Source: Halorarius litoreus (GTDB lineage: Archaea; Halobacteriota; Halobacteria; Halobacteriales; Haloarculaceae). From it: 64,000 nt of DNA. The notes beneath the pieces were generated by a model. That model was not told the origin of the DNA. It saw nothing but the letters and a program-made list of their open reading frames with translations, and did no database searches. The stretch spans positions 1,984,001 to 2,048,000 of the forward strand of contig NZ_CP101454.1 in assembly GCF_024362405.1 (NCBI RefSeq), written 5' to 3'. The translations under genes and the position numbers were made by a program. Shown piece after piece: positions 35,815 to 45,344 of the stretch; positions within the stretch are counted from its first letter, which is position 1; each line of letters starts with the position of its first letter.

Positions 35815-36324
35815 TCAATCTAGCCGTTTCCGGTAGAGCCGCAGGGTCAGGCGCTCTCCGGCGAACGTCACGTCGGCGTCGCGTTCGTGGACGAACCCGT
35901 TCGCCTCGTAGAACCGCTGGGCTGCGGTCTGGGCGGGCGTCGTGTCGAGCACGAGCGTGCGGAACCCTGCCTCGCGAGCTCGGTCTTCGAGTTCGTCGTA
36001 GACCCGCTTGCCGAACCCTCGCCGCTGATGGTCGGGGGCGACACGCATCCGCTTGAGTTCGGCGGTCGCGTCGGGGAGGTCCTCGAACAGCGGCTCGGTA
36101 CCACCGTCGAGCGGTCGGTACGCACCCATGGCGACGAGGTCGCTGTCGACGGCTCCCACGAGAAACTCGCCGTCCGAGAGATACATCTCCTCGACGGCAT
36201 CGAGGTCGGCGTCGTCGACACCCTCGGTGAACGTGCCGGCATCACGCATCGCCGCCGCGTGGAGTCGCTTCACGGCCGACGCGTCCTCGGGTCGGTAGCG
36301 ACGGACGACCAGCTCGTCGCTCAC
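35815..36324 (-). CDS. GNAT-family N-acetyltransferase
   Basis: A 169-residue acetyltransferase. The acetyl-CoA site is RMRVAPDHQRRGFGKRVY (residues about 94-111, Q/RxxGxG/A type), followed by LVLDTTPAQTAAQRFYEANGF, the typical motif B. The substrate is unknown. The start is a GTG at 36324, which overlaps the stop of the gamma-glutamylcyclotransferase gene as GTGA, so the two genes form an operon. A long upstream frame to 36759 only runs antisense and was discarded. Confidence 0.88.
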   Translation of the reverse strand: MSDELVVRRYRPEDASAVKRLHAAAMRDAGTFTEGVDDADLDAVEEMYLSDGEFLVGAVDSDLVAMGAYRPLDGGTEPLFEDLPDATAELKRMRVAPDHQRRGFGKRVYDELEDRAREAGFRTLVLDTTPAQTAAQRFYEANGFVHERDADVTFAGERLTLRLYRKRLD

Positions 36325-36710
36325 CGTTCGACCCGAAGCACCACGTCTGCGCTGTCGATGTACCTCGTCACGCGTTCCGTGAGCGAGCCGTCGCCCGGCC
36401 ACGCGACCGACTCCTCGCTGTGCAGACGCTCGGGGTCCCCGACGTACACCTCGGCCGAGCCCCCAGCGTCGGTCGGCACCGTCACCCGGACGTACAGTCC
36501 GTCGTCCACGCCCTCGTACCGGTCGAGTGCGTCCATCTGCTCGGTCGAGAGCAGCTGTCCCTCGACTTCGCCGCACGGTGCGAGCGTCGGGTAGTCGCCC
36601 TCGACCGCGTGGAGGCCGTCGAGCGTGGCGTCCGCGCCGAACGTCGCGTCCGGAACGACGGCGAGCGCCTGGTGCGGGTCGAGCAGCGTGCCGTAGACGA
36701 ACACGTCCAT
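36321..36710 (-). CDS. Gamma-glutamylcyclotransferase family protein
   Basis: A 129-residue GGCT-fold (AIG2-like) protein opening MDVFVYGTLLDPHQAL, the YGTL motif that binds the glutamyl group. A likely catalytic Glu is in DRYEGVDDGLYVR. Because haloarchaea use gamma-glutamylcysteine as their thiol, breakdown of gamma-glutamyl amines is plausible, but many family members have unknown substrates. It is the first gene of a two-gene operon with the GNAT enzyme. Confidence 0.88.
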   Translation of the reverse strand: MDVFVYGTLLDPHQALAVVPDATFGADATLDGLHAVEGDYPTLAPCGEVEGQLLSTEQMDALDRYEGVDDGLYVRVTVPTDAGGSAEVYVGDPERLHSEESVAWPGDGSLTERVTRYIDSADVVLRVER

Positions 36711-36783
36711 ATCTGCCCCTCGTGCGCGGGGACCAAAGTTCCGGCTCCGACAGACTCAACGACGGCTCGCCCGACCCACGCGT

Positions 36784-38154
36784 ATGGACCTCGGCCGGCT
36801 CCGCACCGTGTGGACGCGCGTCTTCGCGCTCGCGTGGCCGGTCATGGCCGAACAGACGTTTCGCACCGCGATGCGGACGACCGACGTGCTCGTCACGGCG
36901 CTGTTTTCACCTGCCGCCGTGGTTGCCATCGGCCTCGCGGACCTCTATGGCCGGTTTCCCCTGCGTATCGGGCTCGGCCTCGGTGGCGGCGCCATCGCGC
37001 TCTCCTCGCAGGACACCGGCGCGGCGAGCGTCCAGAACCGCGACGAGGCCGTCACGCAGGCGCTGCTCGTCGGGTTCCTGCTCGGGCTGCCGTTCGTCGT
37101 CGTCGGGCTCCTGTTCGGCCAACCGCTCATCGCGGTGTTCGGGGCGAGCTCCGAGGTGGTCGCGCTCGGCGCGACCTACCTCGCCATCGTGTTCGCCACC
37201 GCGCCGTTTCGCCTCGTGGCACTCGTTGCCGCTCGTTCGCTGCAGGGCACCGGCGACACGCGAACCCCGATGTACGTCAACGTGCTCGCGAACTCGCTGA
37301 ACATCACGGGCAGCGTCGTCCTCGGGCTGGGACTGTTCGGCGCGCCCCGGCTCGAAATCGTCGGCGTCGGGCTCGCGACCGCGACCGCGAACGTCGTCAC
37401 GGCAACGCTCCTGGTCGCAGCCATCGCCTCCCCACAGACTGCGGCGTCGTTCACCCGTCCCCGGAAGCTCGTCATCGTCCGGCAGCTCCTCACGGTCAGC
37501 GCCCCCCGAATGGCCGAGGGGTTCGCGGCGGAGCTCGCGGAGTTCCCGTTCAACGCCCTCCTGCTCGGGTTCCCGAGCGGCGAAGCCGTCAACGCCGGTT
37601 TCCAGATCGGACGCCGCATCTACCAGCAGGTCACTGGCCCGCTCTCGCGCGGCTACAACGTCGCCGCTTCCGTGCTCGTCGGCCAGTCGCTCGGTGCGGG
37701 CGAGCCCGCCGAGGCCCGCTACGACGGGCGTGCGGTCGCCGCGCTCGGCGTCCTCACGGTGGGGACCATCGGCCTCCTGCTCGTGGTCGTCGCGCCGTGG
37801 GGTGTCCGGCTGTTCACCGACGACCCGGAGACGATTCGCTACGCGACGGCGTTCACCCGGGTCTACGGCCTCGCCGGCGGGGCGCTCGTCGCGTTCTCGG
37901 CTCTGTCGGGGGGATTACAGGGGGCGAGCGAGACGCGCATCCCCTTCGCCGCGCGGACGACCGGGATGTTCGGCCTGTTTCTCGGGCTGTCGTGGCTCCT
38001 GGGCGAGACGCTGGGCTATGGGCCGGTCGGTGCGTACGTCGGCGTCGTCGCGGCGTACGTGTGGATGGCACTCGTCGTCGCGTGGGGGTTCGATCGGTCC
38101 GACTGGGCGAGTCGCGCCGCGGAGTTGATGGCAGAACGAGGGAGCGCGGGGTAG
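36784..38154 (+). CDS. MATE-family multidrug/metabolite exporter
   Basis: A 456-residue transporter with twelve predicted helices in two halves. The N-terminal half has LAWPVMAEQTFRTAMRTTD and later RIGLGLGGGAIALSSQD; the second half has APRMAEGFAAELAEFPFN and a Gly-rich SLGAGEPAEARYDGRAVA. This is the MATE family, exporting cationic compounds by exchange with Na+ or H+. It is the only gene of its transcript and is 6 bp from the citrate synthase stop, with which it converges. Confidence 0.92.
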   Translation: MDLGRLRTVWTRVFALAWPVMAEQTFRTAMRTTDVLVTALFSPAAVVAIGLADLYGRFPLRIGLGLGGGAIALSSQDTGAASVQNRDEAVTQALLVGFLLGLPFVVVGLLFGQPLIAVFGASSEVVALGATYLAIVFATAPFRLVALVAARSLQGTGDTRTPMYVNVLANSLNITGSVVLGLGLFGAPRLEIVGVGLATATANVVTATLLVAAIASPQTAASFTRPRKLVIVRQLLTVSAPRMAEGFAAELAEFPFNALLLGFPSGEAVNAGFQIGRRIYQQVTGPLSRGYNVAASVLVGQSLGAGEPAEARYDGRAVAALGVLTVGTIGLLLVVVAPWGVRLFTDDPETIRYATAFTRVYGLAGGALVAFSALSGGLQGASETRIPFAARTTGMFGLFLGLSWLLGETLGYGPVGAYVGVVAAYVWMALVVAWGFDRSDWASRAAELMAERGSAG

Positions 38155-38160
38155 GGGGAG

Positions 38161-39318
38161 TTACCGCTGGTCGAGTTCCGGGAACTCGAGGTCCATCTCG
38201 CCCGTGTACCGGGCACGCGGGCGGATGAGCCGGTTGTCCTCCTGGTACTCGAGCGTGTGGCCGATCCAGCCACCCACACGGGACATCGCGAAGATGGGGG
38301 TGAACATGTCGACCGGAATCCCGAGCTGGTAGTAGACCGTCCCGGAGTAGAAGTCGACGTTCGGGGCGATACCCTTCTCGACGAGCCCCTGGTCGGCGAA
38401 GAACTGCTCGATGGCGTCGGCCATGTCGTACCACTTCGCGTCGCCGGAGGTCTGGCCGAGCTCCTCGGACTTCTTCTCCAGGATCTTCGCGCGGGGGTCC
38501 TTCACGTTGTAGACGCGGTGGCCCATCCCGGGGACCCGCCAGTTCTCGCGCTCCTCGCGGGCACGCTTGACGTACTCGACGGGGTCCTCGCCGCTCTCGT
38601 CGATCTCCATCAGGAGTTCCATCACGTCCTGGTTCGCTCCACCGTGGAGCGGCCCGGAGAGCGCGCCGATCCCCCCCGTGACGGAGGAGTAGAGGTCCGC
38701 GAGCGTCGAGCCGATGACCATCGCGGTGAACGTCGAGGCGTTCAGCCCGTGGTCGGCGTGGAGCGTCAGCGCCATGTCGAACGTCTCCTCAGCGACCTCG
38801 TCCGGCTCCTCCCCGGTGAGCATGTAGAGGAAGTTGCCGGCGTGGCTCAGGTCGTCGCGCGGTTCGAGTGGCTCCTCGCCCTGCCGGACGCGGTCGAACG
38901 CCGCGAGCACGGTCGGGATCTTCGCCGTGACGCGGCGGCCCATCCGGCGGGCGGCGTCGAGGTCACCCCCTTCGGCCTCACCAGCCTCGTCGTCCTCAGC
39001 GGAGAGGTAGGAGGTGAGGGTGCGGAGCGCCGCCATCGGTTCCTCGTCGGCCTCGGCCAGCGCCGTCACCGTCTCGAGGACAGCGTCGTCGACCGGACGG
39101 TCGGCCACGAGCGACTCGTTGAATGCTTCGAGTTCGGCCTCTGTGGGGAGCTCCCCGTTCCAGAGGAGGTAGACGACTTCCTCGAAGGTCGCGTGTGCGG
39201 CGAGGTCGTCGATGTCGTAGCCCCGGTAGATGAGTCGACCAGCATCCCCGTCGATATAGCTGAGCGACGACTCGGCGACCAACACGCCCTCGAGCCCCTT
39301 TTTGAGTTCGTCGGACAT
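38161..39318 (-). CDS. citZ: Citrate synthase
   Basis: A 385-residue type-II-fold citrate synthase that condenses acetyl-CoA and oxaloacetate in the TCA cycle. Catalytic histidines lie in GPLHGGANQDVM and GMGHRVYNVKDP, and the catalytic Asp is in the C-terminal PNVDFYSGTVYYQLG region; the HADHGLNASTF motif is intact. The start MSDELKKGLEGV at 39318 matches the family; a longer frame to 39420 is unsupported. Some annotations name such proteins 2-methylcitrate synthase, which cannot be ruled out. Confidence 0.95.
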   Translation of the reverse strand: MSDELKKGLEGVLVAESSLSYIDGDAGRLIYRGYDIDDLAAHATFEEVVYLLWNGELPTEAELEAFNESLVADRPVDDAVLETVTALAEADEEPMAALRTLTSYLSAEDDEAGEAEGGDLDAARRMGRRVTAKIPTVLAAFDRVRQGEEPLEPRDDLSHAGNFLYMLTGEEPDEVAEETFDMALTLHADHGLNASTFTAMVIGSTLADLYSSVTGGIGALSGPLHGGANQDVMELLMEIDESGEDPVEYVKRAREERENWRVPGMGHRVYNVKDPRAKILEKKSEELGQTSGDAKWYDMADAIEQFFADQGLVEKGIAPNVDFYSGTVYYQLGIPVDMFTPIFAMSRVGGWIGHTLEYQEDNRLIRPRARYTGEMDLEFPELDQR

Positions 39319-39548
39319 ATCGTGAGATTCCGACCGTCCGGGGAAAAGCATTATCGTATCGTCGCCAAATGCCGCAAAACCTTCTGATTGGGCGTTTCGA
39401 GCGCTGTATCGGTTGCTCATCTTTTTTCAACGACGTTCCCGACTGTACGTTCGTCACATGGTGACGTCCCACACGTCTCGCCCCGGTGGCGCTGGCTGCG
39501 TGGCTCTGGCCGCGTAGGTTTTTAGCCCCGGCCGCGGAAGGCGAGGGT

Positions 39549-40781
39549 ATGTCACGGGAGGTCGGGTACGAGCCGGTGAGCGTCAAGGCGGTGCTCGCGG
39601 AGATGAAAGACACCGCCGAGTTGCTCATCGACCTCTCGTACTCGGCGGTCCTCCTCCGGTCGGACCAGGTGGCCGAGGAGGTGCTCGAACTCGAAGAGCG
39701 GATGGACGTCCTCCAGTTGCGCGCACGGATGGGGCTGCTGATGGCCGCGCGCAACCCCGAGGACGCCGAGGCGCTCGCGCCCGTCCTCGGGATCGTCGGC
39801 GCCGCCGAGAAGATTTCCGATGCAGCGGGCGACATCGCGAAGGTCGTGTTGGAGGACATCGGCCTCCCCGATGCGATGCGCGCGGCGCTCCCGGAGTCGA
39901 TGGAGACGCTCGTCCGCGCCGGCATCGACTCGGAGTCGTCGATGGCGGGCCGGACGCTCGGCGACCTCCACCTCGAAACTGAGACTGGCGTTCGCGTCAT
40001 CGCGATTCGCCGGCAGGGCGACTGGCTGCTCAATCCCGAGTTCGACACCGTTCTGCATGCCGGGGACGTGACGCTCCTTCGGGGCCCGGAGGAGGGTATC
40101 GCCGAAGTGTACGAAGACCTCACGGGCGCGAGCTACGAGCCGCCCGAACCGCCCGCCGAGAGCACTGCGGACCTCGAGCGCGCGATGGACTCCATCGTCC
40201 TGATGAAGGACATCTCCGAACTCGCGGTCGACCTCGCCTATGGGGCAGTGCTGTTCGACTCCGACGGCCTCGCCGAGGAGGTGTTCGAACTCGAAGCCGA
40301 GGTCGACGCGCTGCAGGGCCGGTTCGAGGCGTGGACGCTCCGGGCGGCCGCCGTGGTCGACGACCCCGTCTCGCTCCGCGGACTGATGCATCTCGCGGCA
40401 GCCACCGAGGTCATCTCCGACGCCGCGCTCGAAATCTCCGAGGGCGTCCTCCGCGGGCTCGGCACCCACCCCGTCATCCAGGAGGCCGTGCTGGAGTCGG
40501 ACGAGGTCATCGTCCGCTTACCCGTCGCGCCGGGGTCGGCCCTCGACGGCGTGACGCTCGGCGACGTCGCCGTCAAGACCGAGACCGGCATGCGCGTCAT
40601 CGCGGTCCGACGCGGTCAGGGGCGGTCGGCCTCCGGTGGCGCGAACGACTGGGTCGTCTCGCCCGGCCCGGACACGGCGCTCCACGGTGACGACATCATC
40701 ATCGCGAAAGGCACGCGCGCGGGCGCCGAGCGGGTCGCAGAGATGGCTGGCTCCAGCGACGTGCTCGACGACGTGTTCTGA
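39549..40781 (+). CDS. Duplicated PhoU-TrkA_C regulatory protein (potassium channel family)
   Basis: A 410-residue soluble protein made of two similar halves. Each contains a PhoU-like helical bundle (residues about 10-110 and 215-320; ELLIDLSYSAVLL and ELAVDLAYGAVLF are the paired starts) followed by a TrkA_C domain (MAGRTLGDLHLETETGVRVI and LDGVTLGDVAVKTETGMRVI). TrkA_C domains bind ligands such as c-di-AMP in K+ transport systems. With no membrane part, it is likely a regulator of potassium flux, essential in halophiles. The ATG at 39549 is the domain-consistent start. Confidence 0.87.
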   Translation: MSREVGYEPVSVKAVLAEMKDTAELLIDLSYSAVLLRSDQVAEEVLELEERMDVLQLRARMGLLMAARNPEDAEALAPVLGIVGAAEKISDAAGDIAKVVLEDIGLPDAMRAALPESMETLVRAGIDSESSMAGRTLGDLHLETETGVRVIAIRRQGDWLLNPEFDTVLHAGDVTLLRGPEEGIAEVYEDLTGASYEPPEPPAESTADLERAMDSIVLMKDISELAVDLAYGAVLFDSDGLAEEVFELEAEVDALQGRFEAWTLRAAAVVDDPVSLRGLMHLAAATEVISDAALEISEGVLRGLGTHPVIQEAVLESDEVIVRLPVAPGSALDGVTLGDVAVKTETGMRVIAVRRGQGRSASGGANDWVVSPGPDTALHGDDIIIAKGTRAGAERVAEMAGSSDVLDDVF

Positions 40782-40807
40782 AGCGACGTCGGTTCCCGGC
40801 GCTCGAC

Positions 40808-41068
40808 TCAGAGTTCGCGCGACAGCCGATAGGCGCTCGCGACCGTCAACAGCAGCGTGACGAGCAGCCCGATTCCCACCGCGAGGACGAACCCGAGGCC
40901 GACGTACGCGACCGGCGAGTACTGACCCTGCGGCCCAGTGACCGCGCCGTAGACGAAGAACAGCGCGACGGCGATGCCCAGCGCGAACCCCACTTTCGCG
41001 TTCCGGGGGACGCGCAGCGCGCCCACGAAGTTGGCCGTCCCGGGACGCTCGGGCGGTTCCTGTGACAC
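40808..41068 (-). CDS. Small membrane protein, two helices
   Basis: An 86-residue protein with two hydrophobic helices (VGFALGIAVALFFVYGAVTG and VGLGFVLAVGIGLLVTLLLTVA). The N-terminus VSQEPPERPGTANF uses a GTG start at 41068. The pattern is of a conserved haloarchaeal protein of unknown function. A frame extending to 41302 enters the nested palindrome region and is not credible. It is 27 bp from the convergent PhoU-TrkA_C gene. Confidence 0.68.
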   Translation of the reverse strand: MSQEPPERPGTANFVGALRVPRNAKVGFALGIAVALFFVYGAVTGPQGQYSPVAYVGLGFVLAVGIGLLVTLLLTVASAYRLSREL

Positions 41069-41162
41069 GACGTGTGGTTGGGCACGGGTGGGCAAAGCGG
41101 TTGGGAAATCGGCTAGGATGTTGTTTCTGACGTGGTTCCGTCCGGGATAGAACAGATGTAAC

Positions 41163-41463
41163 CACCTCGAAAGCCCCGACGTGCTGGGCTCGGTACGGCG
41201 ACTGCGCTCCTCGGGACTCACTCGCTGTCGCTCGCTCGCCACCTGCGGTGCTTGTTCGTCCGCGCCGTCGCCCACCGCGCCGCCCCTTTCAGTCCCGCCC
41301 ACAACGCTCGGCCGGCCAGTCGTCGCGGGTGGGACTGAAAGGGGTCGGCCTCTACGCGAACCCCGGCGATGTAAGCACCGCAGGGGCCACGCGAGCGGAC
41401 GCGAGCGTGGCCCGAGGAGCGCAGCGAGCCGCGGGAGCGTAGAGGCCGGGGGCTTTCGAGGTG
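41163..41463. repeat. 301-bp nested palindrome (fold-back element)
   Basis: Four inverted-repeat pairs are nested one within another: 41163-41177/41449-41463 (CACCTCGAAAGCCCC and its complement, 15 bp), 41204-41215/41411-41422 (GCGCTCCTCGGG, 12 bp), 41242-41253/41373-41384 (CCTGCGGTGCTT, 12 bp) and 41283-41296/41331-41344 (CCCCTTTCAGTCCC, 14 bp). Two further pairs, 41347-41357/41437-41447 and 41384-41392/41405-41413, could form competing local stems. It lies between divergently transcribed genes and has no ORF. It may be a MITE-like fold-back element or a structured RNA. Confidence 0.75.
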
Positions 41464-41549
41464 TTGTTCCCTAGTTTTCACTCCTCGCATCACATATCGT
41501 TCCTACCTAGAACCACAAAACGTACCACGCGGCACTCCTCTGAGGAGGT

Positions 41550-42938
41550 ATGGAGCAGTCTCGCCGCACCCTCGTCCGGGGTGCGACCGCCCTCCTCGTC
41601 GTCGCCCTCCTCGTTCCCGCCGGGGTGTCGGCGGTGACGTACGACCCGACCGACTTCAAAGCCGGTACCATCGAAGAGCCCGCCAACGGCAGCACCGTCG
41701 TCGGCATCCAGGGGTTCCACTTCCAGGGGCAGGGCGCGAAGAAGAAACCCGCCCGCCTCGCCTCCATCAGTGGCGACGGCGACCTGAACTGGCAGTTCGA
41801 CGGCTCGACCGTGGGCGCCCGCTGGTTCTACGACGTCGACCCGCTCGACAACGGCAACCTCCTCGTCGTCTCGACCAACCCGCAGGGAACGCTCGTCTAC
41901 GAACTCGACCCCGAGACGCGCGAGCCCGTTTGGACCGAGGAGTTCGACATCCACGACACCCACGACGTCGACAAACTCCCGAACGGCGACCTCGTGGTCG
42001 CCAACATGCGCGCGTGGGACGAGGACGCCGAGGTGAGCCGCGACCGCGTGTTCGTCTACAACCGCTCGACCGACCAGATAACGTGGGAGTGGACGTTCCA
42101 CGAGCACTACCCGAACGCCACGGATGGGGGGTTCAACAGCGACTGGACGCACGTCAACGACGTCGACGTCATCGGCGAGGACCGCCTGCTGGTGTCACCG
42201 CGAAACTTCGACCAGGCCATCGTCATCAACCGCACCACGAAGGAGATCGAGATGCGGCTCGGCAGCGACGACAACCACTCGGTGCTCGACGAGCAGCACA
42301 ACCCCGACTGGCTCGTCAGCGAGGAGGGCAACCCCACCATCCTCGTCGCCGACTCGGAGAACGACCGCATCGTCGAGTACGAGCGCCGGTGCGGCGAGCG
42401 CGACCCGATGGAGGCACCCGAGTCGGCCTGTTCGTGGCACCTAACGTGGGAAATCGGAGAGGGGCAGTTCAACTGGCCGCGAGACGCCGACCGCCTCCCC
42501 AACGGTAACACGCTCATCACCGACTCGCTGAACCACCGGGTCGTCGAGGTGACACCCGAGGGCGAGATCGTCTGGGAGTACTACGCGACGTGGGGCCCGT
42601 ACGACGCCGAGCGCGTCTCGATGGGCGGCTCGTCGAAGGGGCCGACCATCGCCGACATGGACAAGGAGGGGAGCTACGACGTGACCGGCAGCGCGAACGA
42701 CCCGCCGGTCGCGAGCGAGGCCGAAGGCGGGCCGGGTGCGGCGCTCGCGAGCCTCGGGTTCCCCGACCTTGCGAAGACGTGGTCGCACGTCACGCCCTGG
42801 GCCAAGCCCATCTGGATGGGCGGCTGGGCGTTCGTCACCACCATCCTCGCGGGGCTGGTGCTCGTCGGCTGGGGCGTGGGAGAGCTCGCGGTCAACAGAG
42901 ACAGACTCAAGCGCCGGGTCGCGGATCTCGCGCGCTGA
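41550..42938 (+). CDS. Arylsulfotransferase (ASST) family protein
   Basis: A 462-residue exported enzyme. An N-terminal hydrophobic segment (ALLVVALLVPAGVSAV, residues 11-27) and a C-terminal helix (MGGWAFVTTILAGLVLVGWG, about 428-447) bracket a beta-propeller domain. Repeated DVDPLDNGNLLVVS, HDVDKLPNGDLVVANM and WPRDADRLPNGNTLITDS motifs mark the propeller blades of ASST-type arylsulfate sulfotransferases, which move sulfate between phenolic donors and acceptors. The substrate here is unknown. It probably faces outward, anchored at both ends. Confidence 0.88.
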   Translation: MEQSRRTLVRGATALLVVALLVPAGVSAVTYDPTDFKAGTIEEPANGSTVVGIQGFHFQGQGAKKKPARLASISGDGDLNWQFDGSTVGARWFYDVDPLDNGNLLVVSTNPQGTLVYELDPETREPVWTEEFDIHDTHDVDKLPNGDLVVANMRAWDEDAEVSRDRVFVYNRSTDQITWEWTFHEHYPNATDGGFNSDWTHVNDVDVIGEDRLLVSPRNFDQAIVINRTTKEIEMRLGSDDNHSVLDEQHNPDWLVSEEGNPTILVADSENDRIVEYERRCGERDPMEAPESACSWHLTWEIGEGQFNWPRDADRLPNGNTLITDSLNHRVVEVTPEGEIVWEYYATWGPYDAERVSMGGSSKGPTIADMDKEGSYDVTGSANDPPVASEAEGGPGAALASLGFPDLAKTWSHVTPWAKPIWMGGWAFVTTILAGLVLVGWGVGELAVNRDRLKRRVADLAR

Positions 42939-43898
42939 CTACGCTGGCTCCTGGTAGTCGACGCGGTCCTGAATCAGGTCGCGCAGGTCGTCGGCGTCCT
43001 CGACGTTCTCCAGCTCCTCGCGCTCGATGAGCGCGGTGCCGTCGACGCTCTCGCGGGTGGCCTTGTCGACGACGTACACCGACGTCGTCCGGGTCACTTC
43101 ACCTACCGAGGACATGATGCGCGCCCGCTTCTCTGCCGTTCGGGTGAACTCGGAGTGGCCGGTGAGCATCGAGTTGCTGGCGTCCTCGCTGACGGCCTTG
43201 AACGGCGCGCGCTGGGTCGGGTGGACCGTGTAGCCGACGCGCGTCAACACCGTGACGATGGGTTGGTCCGTCGGGTCCGGCTCGGGGTCCTTGGGCTCTG
43301 GCTCGCCGTCGTGGACGTCCTCGGCGCCGTCGAGCACCTCGACGGGCGAGGAGAGCCCCTGGCCGAACAGCTCTTCGAGCTGAGCGGCAACCTCGACGCT
43401 CGCGTTCATGCCGTCCTCGTACTTCGAGACCGTTCGACGAGACACACCGAGTTCCTGTGCGAGCTTGCCGAGCGACCACTCACGCTGCTTGCGGGCGTCG
43501 GCGAGCACGTCACCGTCGATGTTGACGTACAGGCCGCCGGGCGCCGCGTAGATGAGCGGCGGGACGCCCTCGACGAACAGGTCGACGGCGGTGTCCGGCG
43601 CGAACACCGGGACGCCGTGGCGGAAGTAGACGACCCCCGGCTTGAGGTCCTCGTCGCGGGTCCGCAGTCCGAGGACGAGCGGGGTCGCGCCGAGATAGGT
43701 GCCGAGCCGACGCATCTCGGCGCCGGTCGCGGCGTCGAAGGCGTCGATGTTCGCGAGCACCTTCACGAGGAGGACGTCCTCGCCGCGCCGGGCGGCGAGG
43801 TCGAAACTCTTGGGCCGGACGGCACAGCGGTCGCTGACGGCGAACCCTGCGTCCTGCAGCATCGCGGTGATGTTTCCGACCAGCGCCTCCCGAGACAT
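42939..43898 (-). CDS. Putative HTH-type transcriptional regulator (MF_00584 family)
   Basis: A 319-residue archaeal protein with an N-terminal domain ([20 protein letters not shown]..., about residues 2-125) resembling a restriction-enzyme-like fold, a Cro/C1-type HTH at about 135-190 ([20 protein letters not shown]), and a C-terminal domain with [17 protein letters not shown]. It matches the conserved archaeal putative HTH-type regulatory family. Targets are unknown. The ATG at 43898 is family-like; the longer frame to 43988 is not needed. Confidence 0.88.
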   Translation of the reverse strand: MSREALVGNITAMLQDAGFAVSDRCAVRPKSFDLAARRGEDVLLVKVLANIDAFDAATGAEMRRLGTYLGATPLVLGLRTRDEDLKPGVVYFRHGVPVFAPDTAVDLFVEGVPPLIYAAPGGLYVNIDGDVLADARKQREWSLGKLAQELGVSRRTVSKYEDGMNASVEVAAQLEELFGQGLSSPVEVLDGAEDVHDGEPEPKDPEPDPTDQPIVTVLTRVGYTVHPTQRAPFKAVSEDASNSMLTGHSEFTRTAEKRARIMSSVGEVTRTTSVYVVDKATRESVDGTALIEREELENVEDADDLRDLIQDRVDYQEPA

Positions 43899-44063
43899 AG
43901 CCGAACATAAGCGAGTACTCACGTATATGCGTTGTGGGCCGCCGAATGATTGCCGTGTGGCGATTGTGCGGTCCTGTCGGCGGTACACTCAAATAGGAGC
44001 GGTCGGCCGCGGTCGAAACGCGCATTTCCCGCACCCGCGTAACCCGCCCGTGACCCGCAAGCC

Positions 44064-45344
44064 ATGACGCTCGTCGGCCTCGACGACACCGACTCCCGGC
44101 ACCAGGGAATGTGTACGACGTACGCCGCGGCGCTCGTCGCCGAGCGACTGCGCCGGGAGGCGACGGTGTCGCGGCTCCTCCTCGTCCGGCTCAACCCCGC
44201 GGTGCCGTACAAGACCCGCGGGAACGCCGCGCTCGCGGTCCACACCGACGCCGACCCCGACCACGCGTTCGCGGTCGCTCGCGAGGTCGTCGCGGGCGAG
44301 GCGATGGCCGGCGACGACCGGACGAACCCGGGGCTCGTCGTCGCATCCGGGTCACCCGACGACGTGCCCGACGGGGTCGCAGACTGGCACGACCGCGCGC
44401 TCCGTGAACTGCTCGACCCTGCCGAGGCCCGAACGCTCGCCGCGGACGCGGGCTACCGGATCGAGGGCTGGAAAACTGGACAAGGAATCGTCGGCGCGCT
44501 CGCCGCCGTCGGGGCGTGGCGTGCCTGGGCCCGAAGCGACGCCACGCCGACGTACGAGACCATCTCGTATCGGGTGCGTGACCGTTGGGGAACCGACCGC
44601 GACGTGGACCGCCGGAGCGTGTTTGCGGCGGCCGACAGGTGGTATCCGGTGGTCTGGGACACCGTCGACCACGTCGAGCGGGAGACGGTCTGCGTTCCAC
44701 ACACGCCGGGGCCCGTCCTTCACGGGATTCGCGGCGACGAGGCCGACGCGACCCGCGGCTGTGCTGCGGCCATCGAGAGCGAGACGGTCGAGCGCCGCGA
44801 GACCTTCGTGACGAATCAGGGGACCGACGCCCACCTCGCCACCGGCACCGTTTCGGGTGCAGCGGAGGGCCACGGCTACTGGCTCGACGGGGTCGTTTCG
44901 ACTGCACCCGAGACGCGACGCGGCGGCCACGTCTTCTTCGAGCTTCGGGATGAGGCCGAAACGCTCGACTGCGCCGCGTTCGCGCCGACCGGGCGGTTCC
45001 GCGACCGTGTGCGTGCTCTCCGGGTGGGTGACCGCCTGACCGTCTGCGGCGAGGTCTCGCAGGGAACCGTGAAACTGGAGAAGTTCGCGGTCCGCGAGCT
45101 CATCCGGACCGAGCGTGTCACGCCGACGTGTCCCGACTGCGGGCGAAAGATGGAGTCCGCCGGCCGCGACCAGGGCTATCGATGCCGCGGCGACTGCGGG
45201 ACGACTGCCCCAGGGAAGGTCGACCGCGACCTCGACCGTGCGCTCGAACGCGGCTGGTACGAGGTCCCCCCGACCGCACGCCGGCACGTCGCCAAACCCC
45301 TCGTTCGTGGGGGGTTCGACGCGCCCACGCACCCCGAACGCTAG
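44064..45344 (+). CDS. tiaS: tRNA(Ile2) 2-agmatinylcytidine synthetase
   Basis: TiaS, 426 residues, attaches agmatine to C34 of tRNA-Ile2 so that it reads AUA, an archaea-specific modification. The N-terminus VGLDDTDSRHQGMCTTYAA has the DDTD nucleotide-binding motif; a DUF1743 kinase-like region and an OB-fold follow (GHVFFELRDEAETLDCAAF), and a zinc ribbon with CPDCGRKM and CRGDCG lies near 350-380. Length and order match the family. It overlaps the threonine synthase-like gene tail to tail by 4 bp. Confidence 0.95.
   Translation: MTLVGLDDTDSRHQGMCTTYAAALVAERLRREATVSRLLLVRLNPAVPYKTRGNAALAVHTDADPDHAFAVAREVVAGEAMAGDDRTNPGLVVASGSPDDVPDGVADWHDRALRELLDPAEARTLAADAGYRIEGWKTGQGIVGALAAVGAWRAWARSDATPTYETISYRVRDRWGTDRDVDRRSVFAAADRWYPVVWDTVDHVERETVCVPHTPGPVLHGIRGDEADATRGCAAAIESETVERRETFVTNQGTDAHLATGTVSGAAEGHGYWLDGVVSTAPETRRGGHVFFELRDEAETLDCAAFAPTGRFRDRVRALRVGDRLTVCGEVSQGTVKLEKFAVRELIRTERVTPTCPDCGRKMESAGRDQGYRCRGDCGTTAPGKVDRDLDRALERGWYEVPPTARRHVAKPLVRGGFDAPTHPER

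Noticed and set aside
41283-41344. Resemblance of GGGACTGAAAGGGG to the 3' end of haloarchaeal CRISPR repeats
   Set aside because: The sequence occurs as one inverted pair, not as regularly spaced direct repeats with spacers. No CRISPR array is present.
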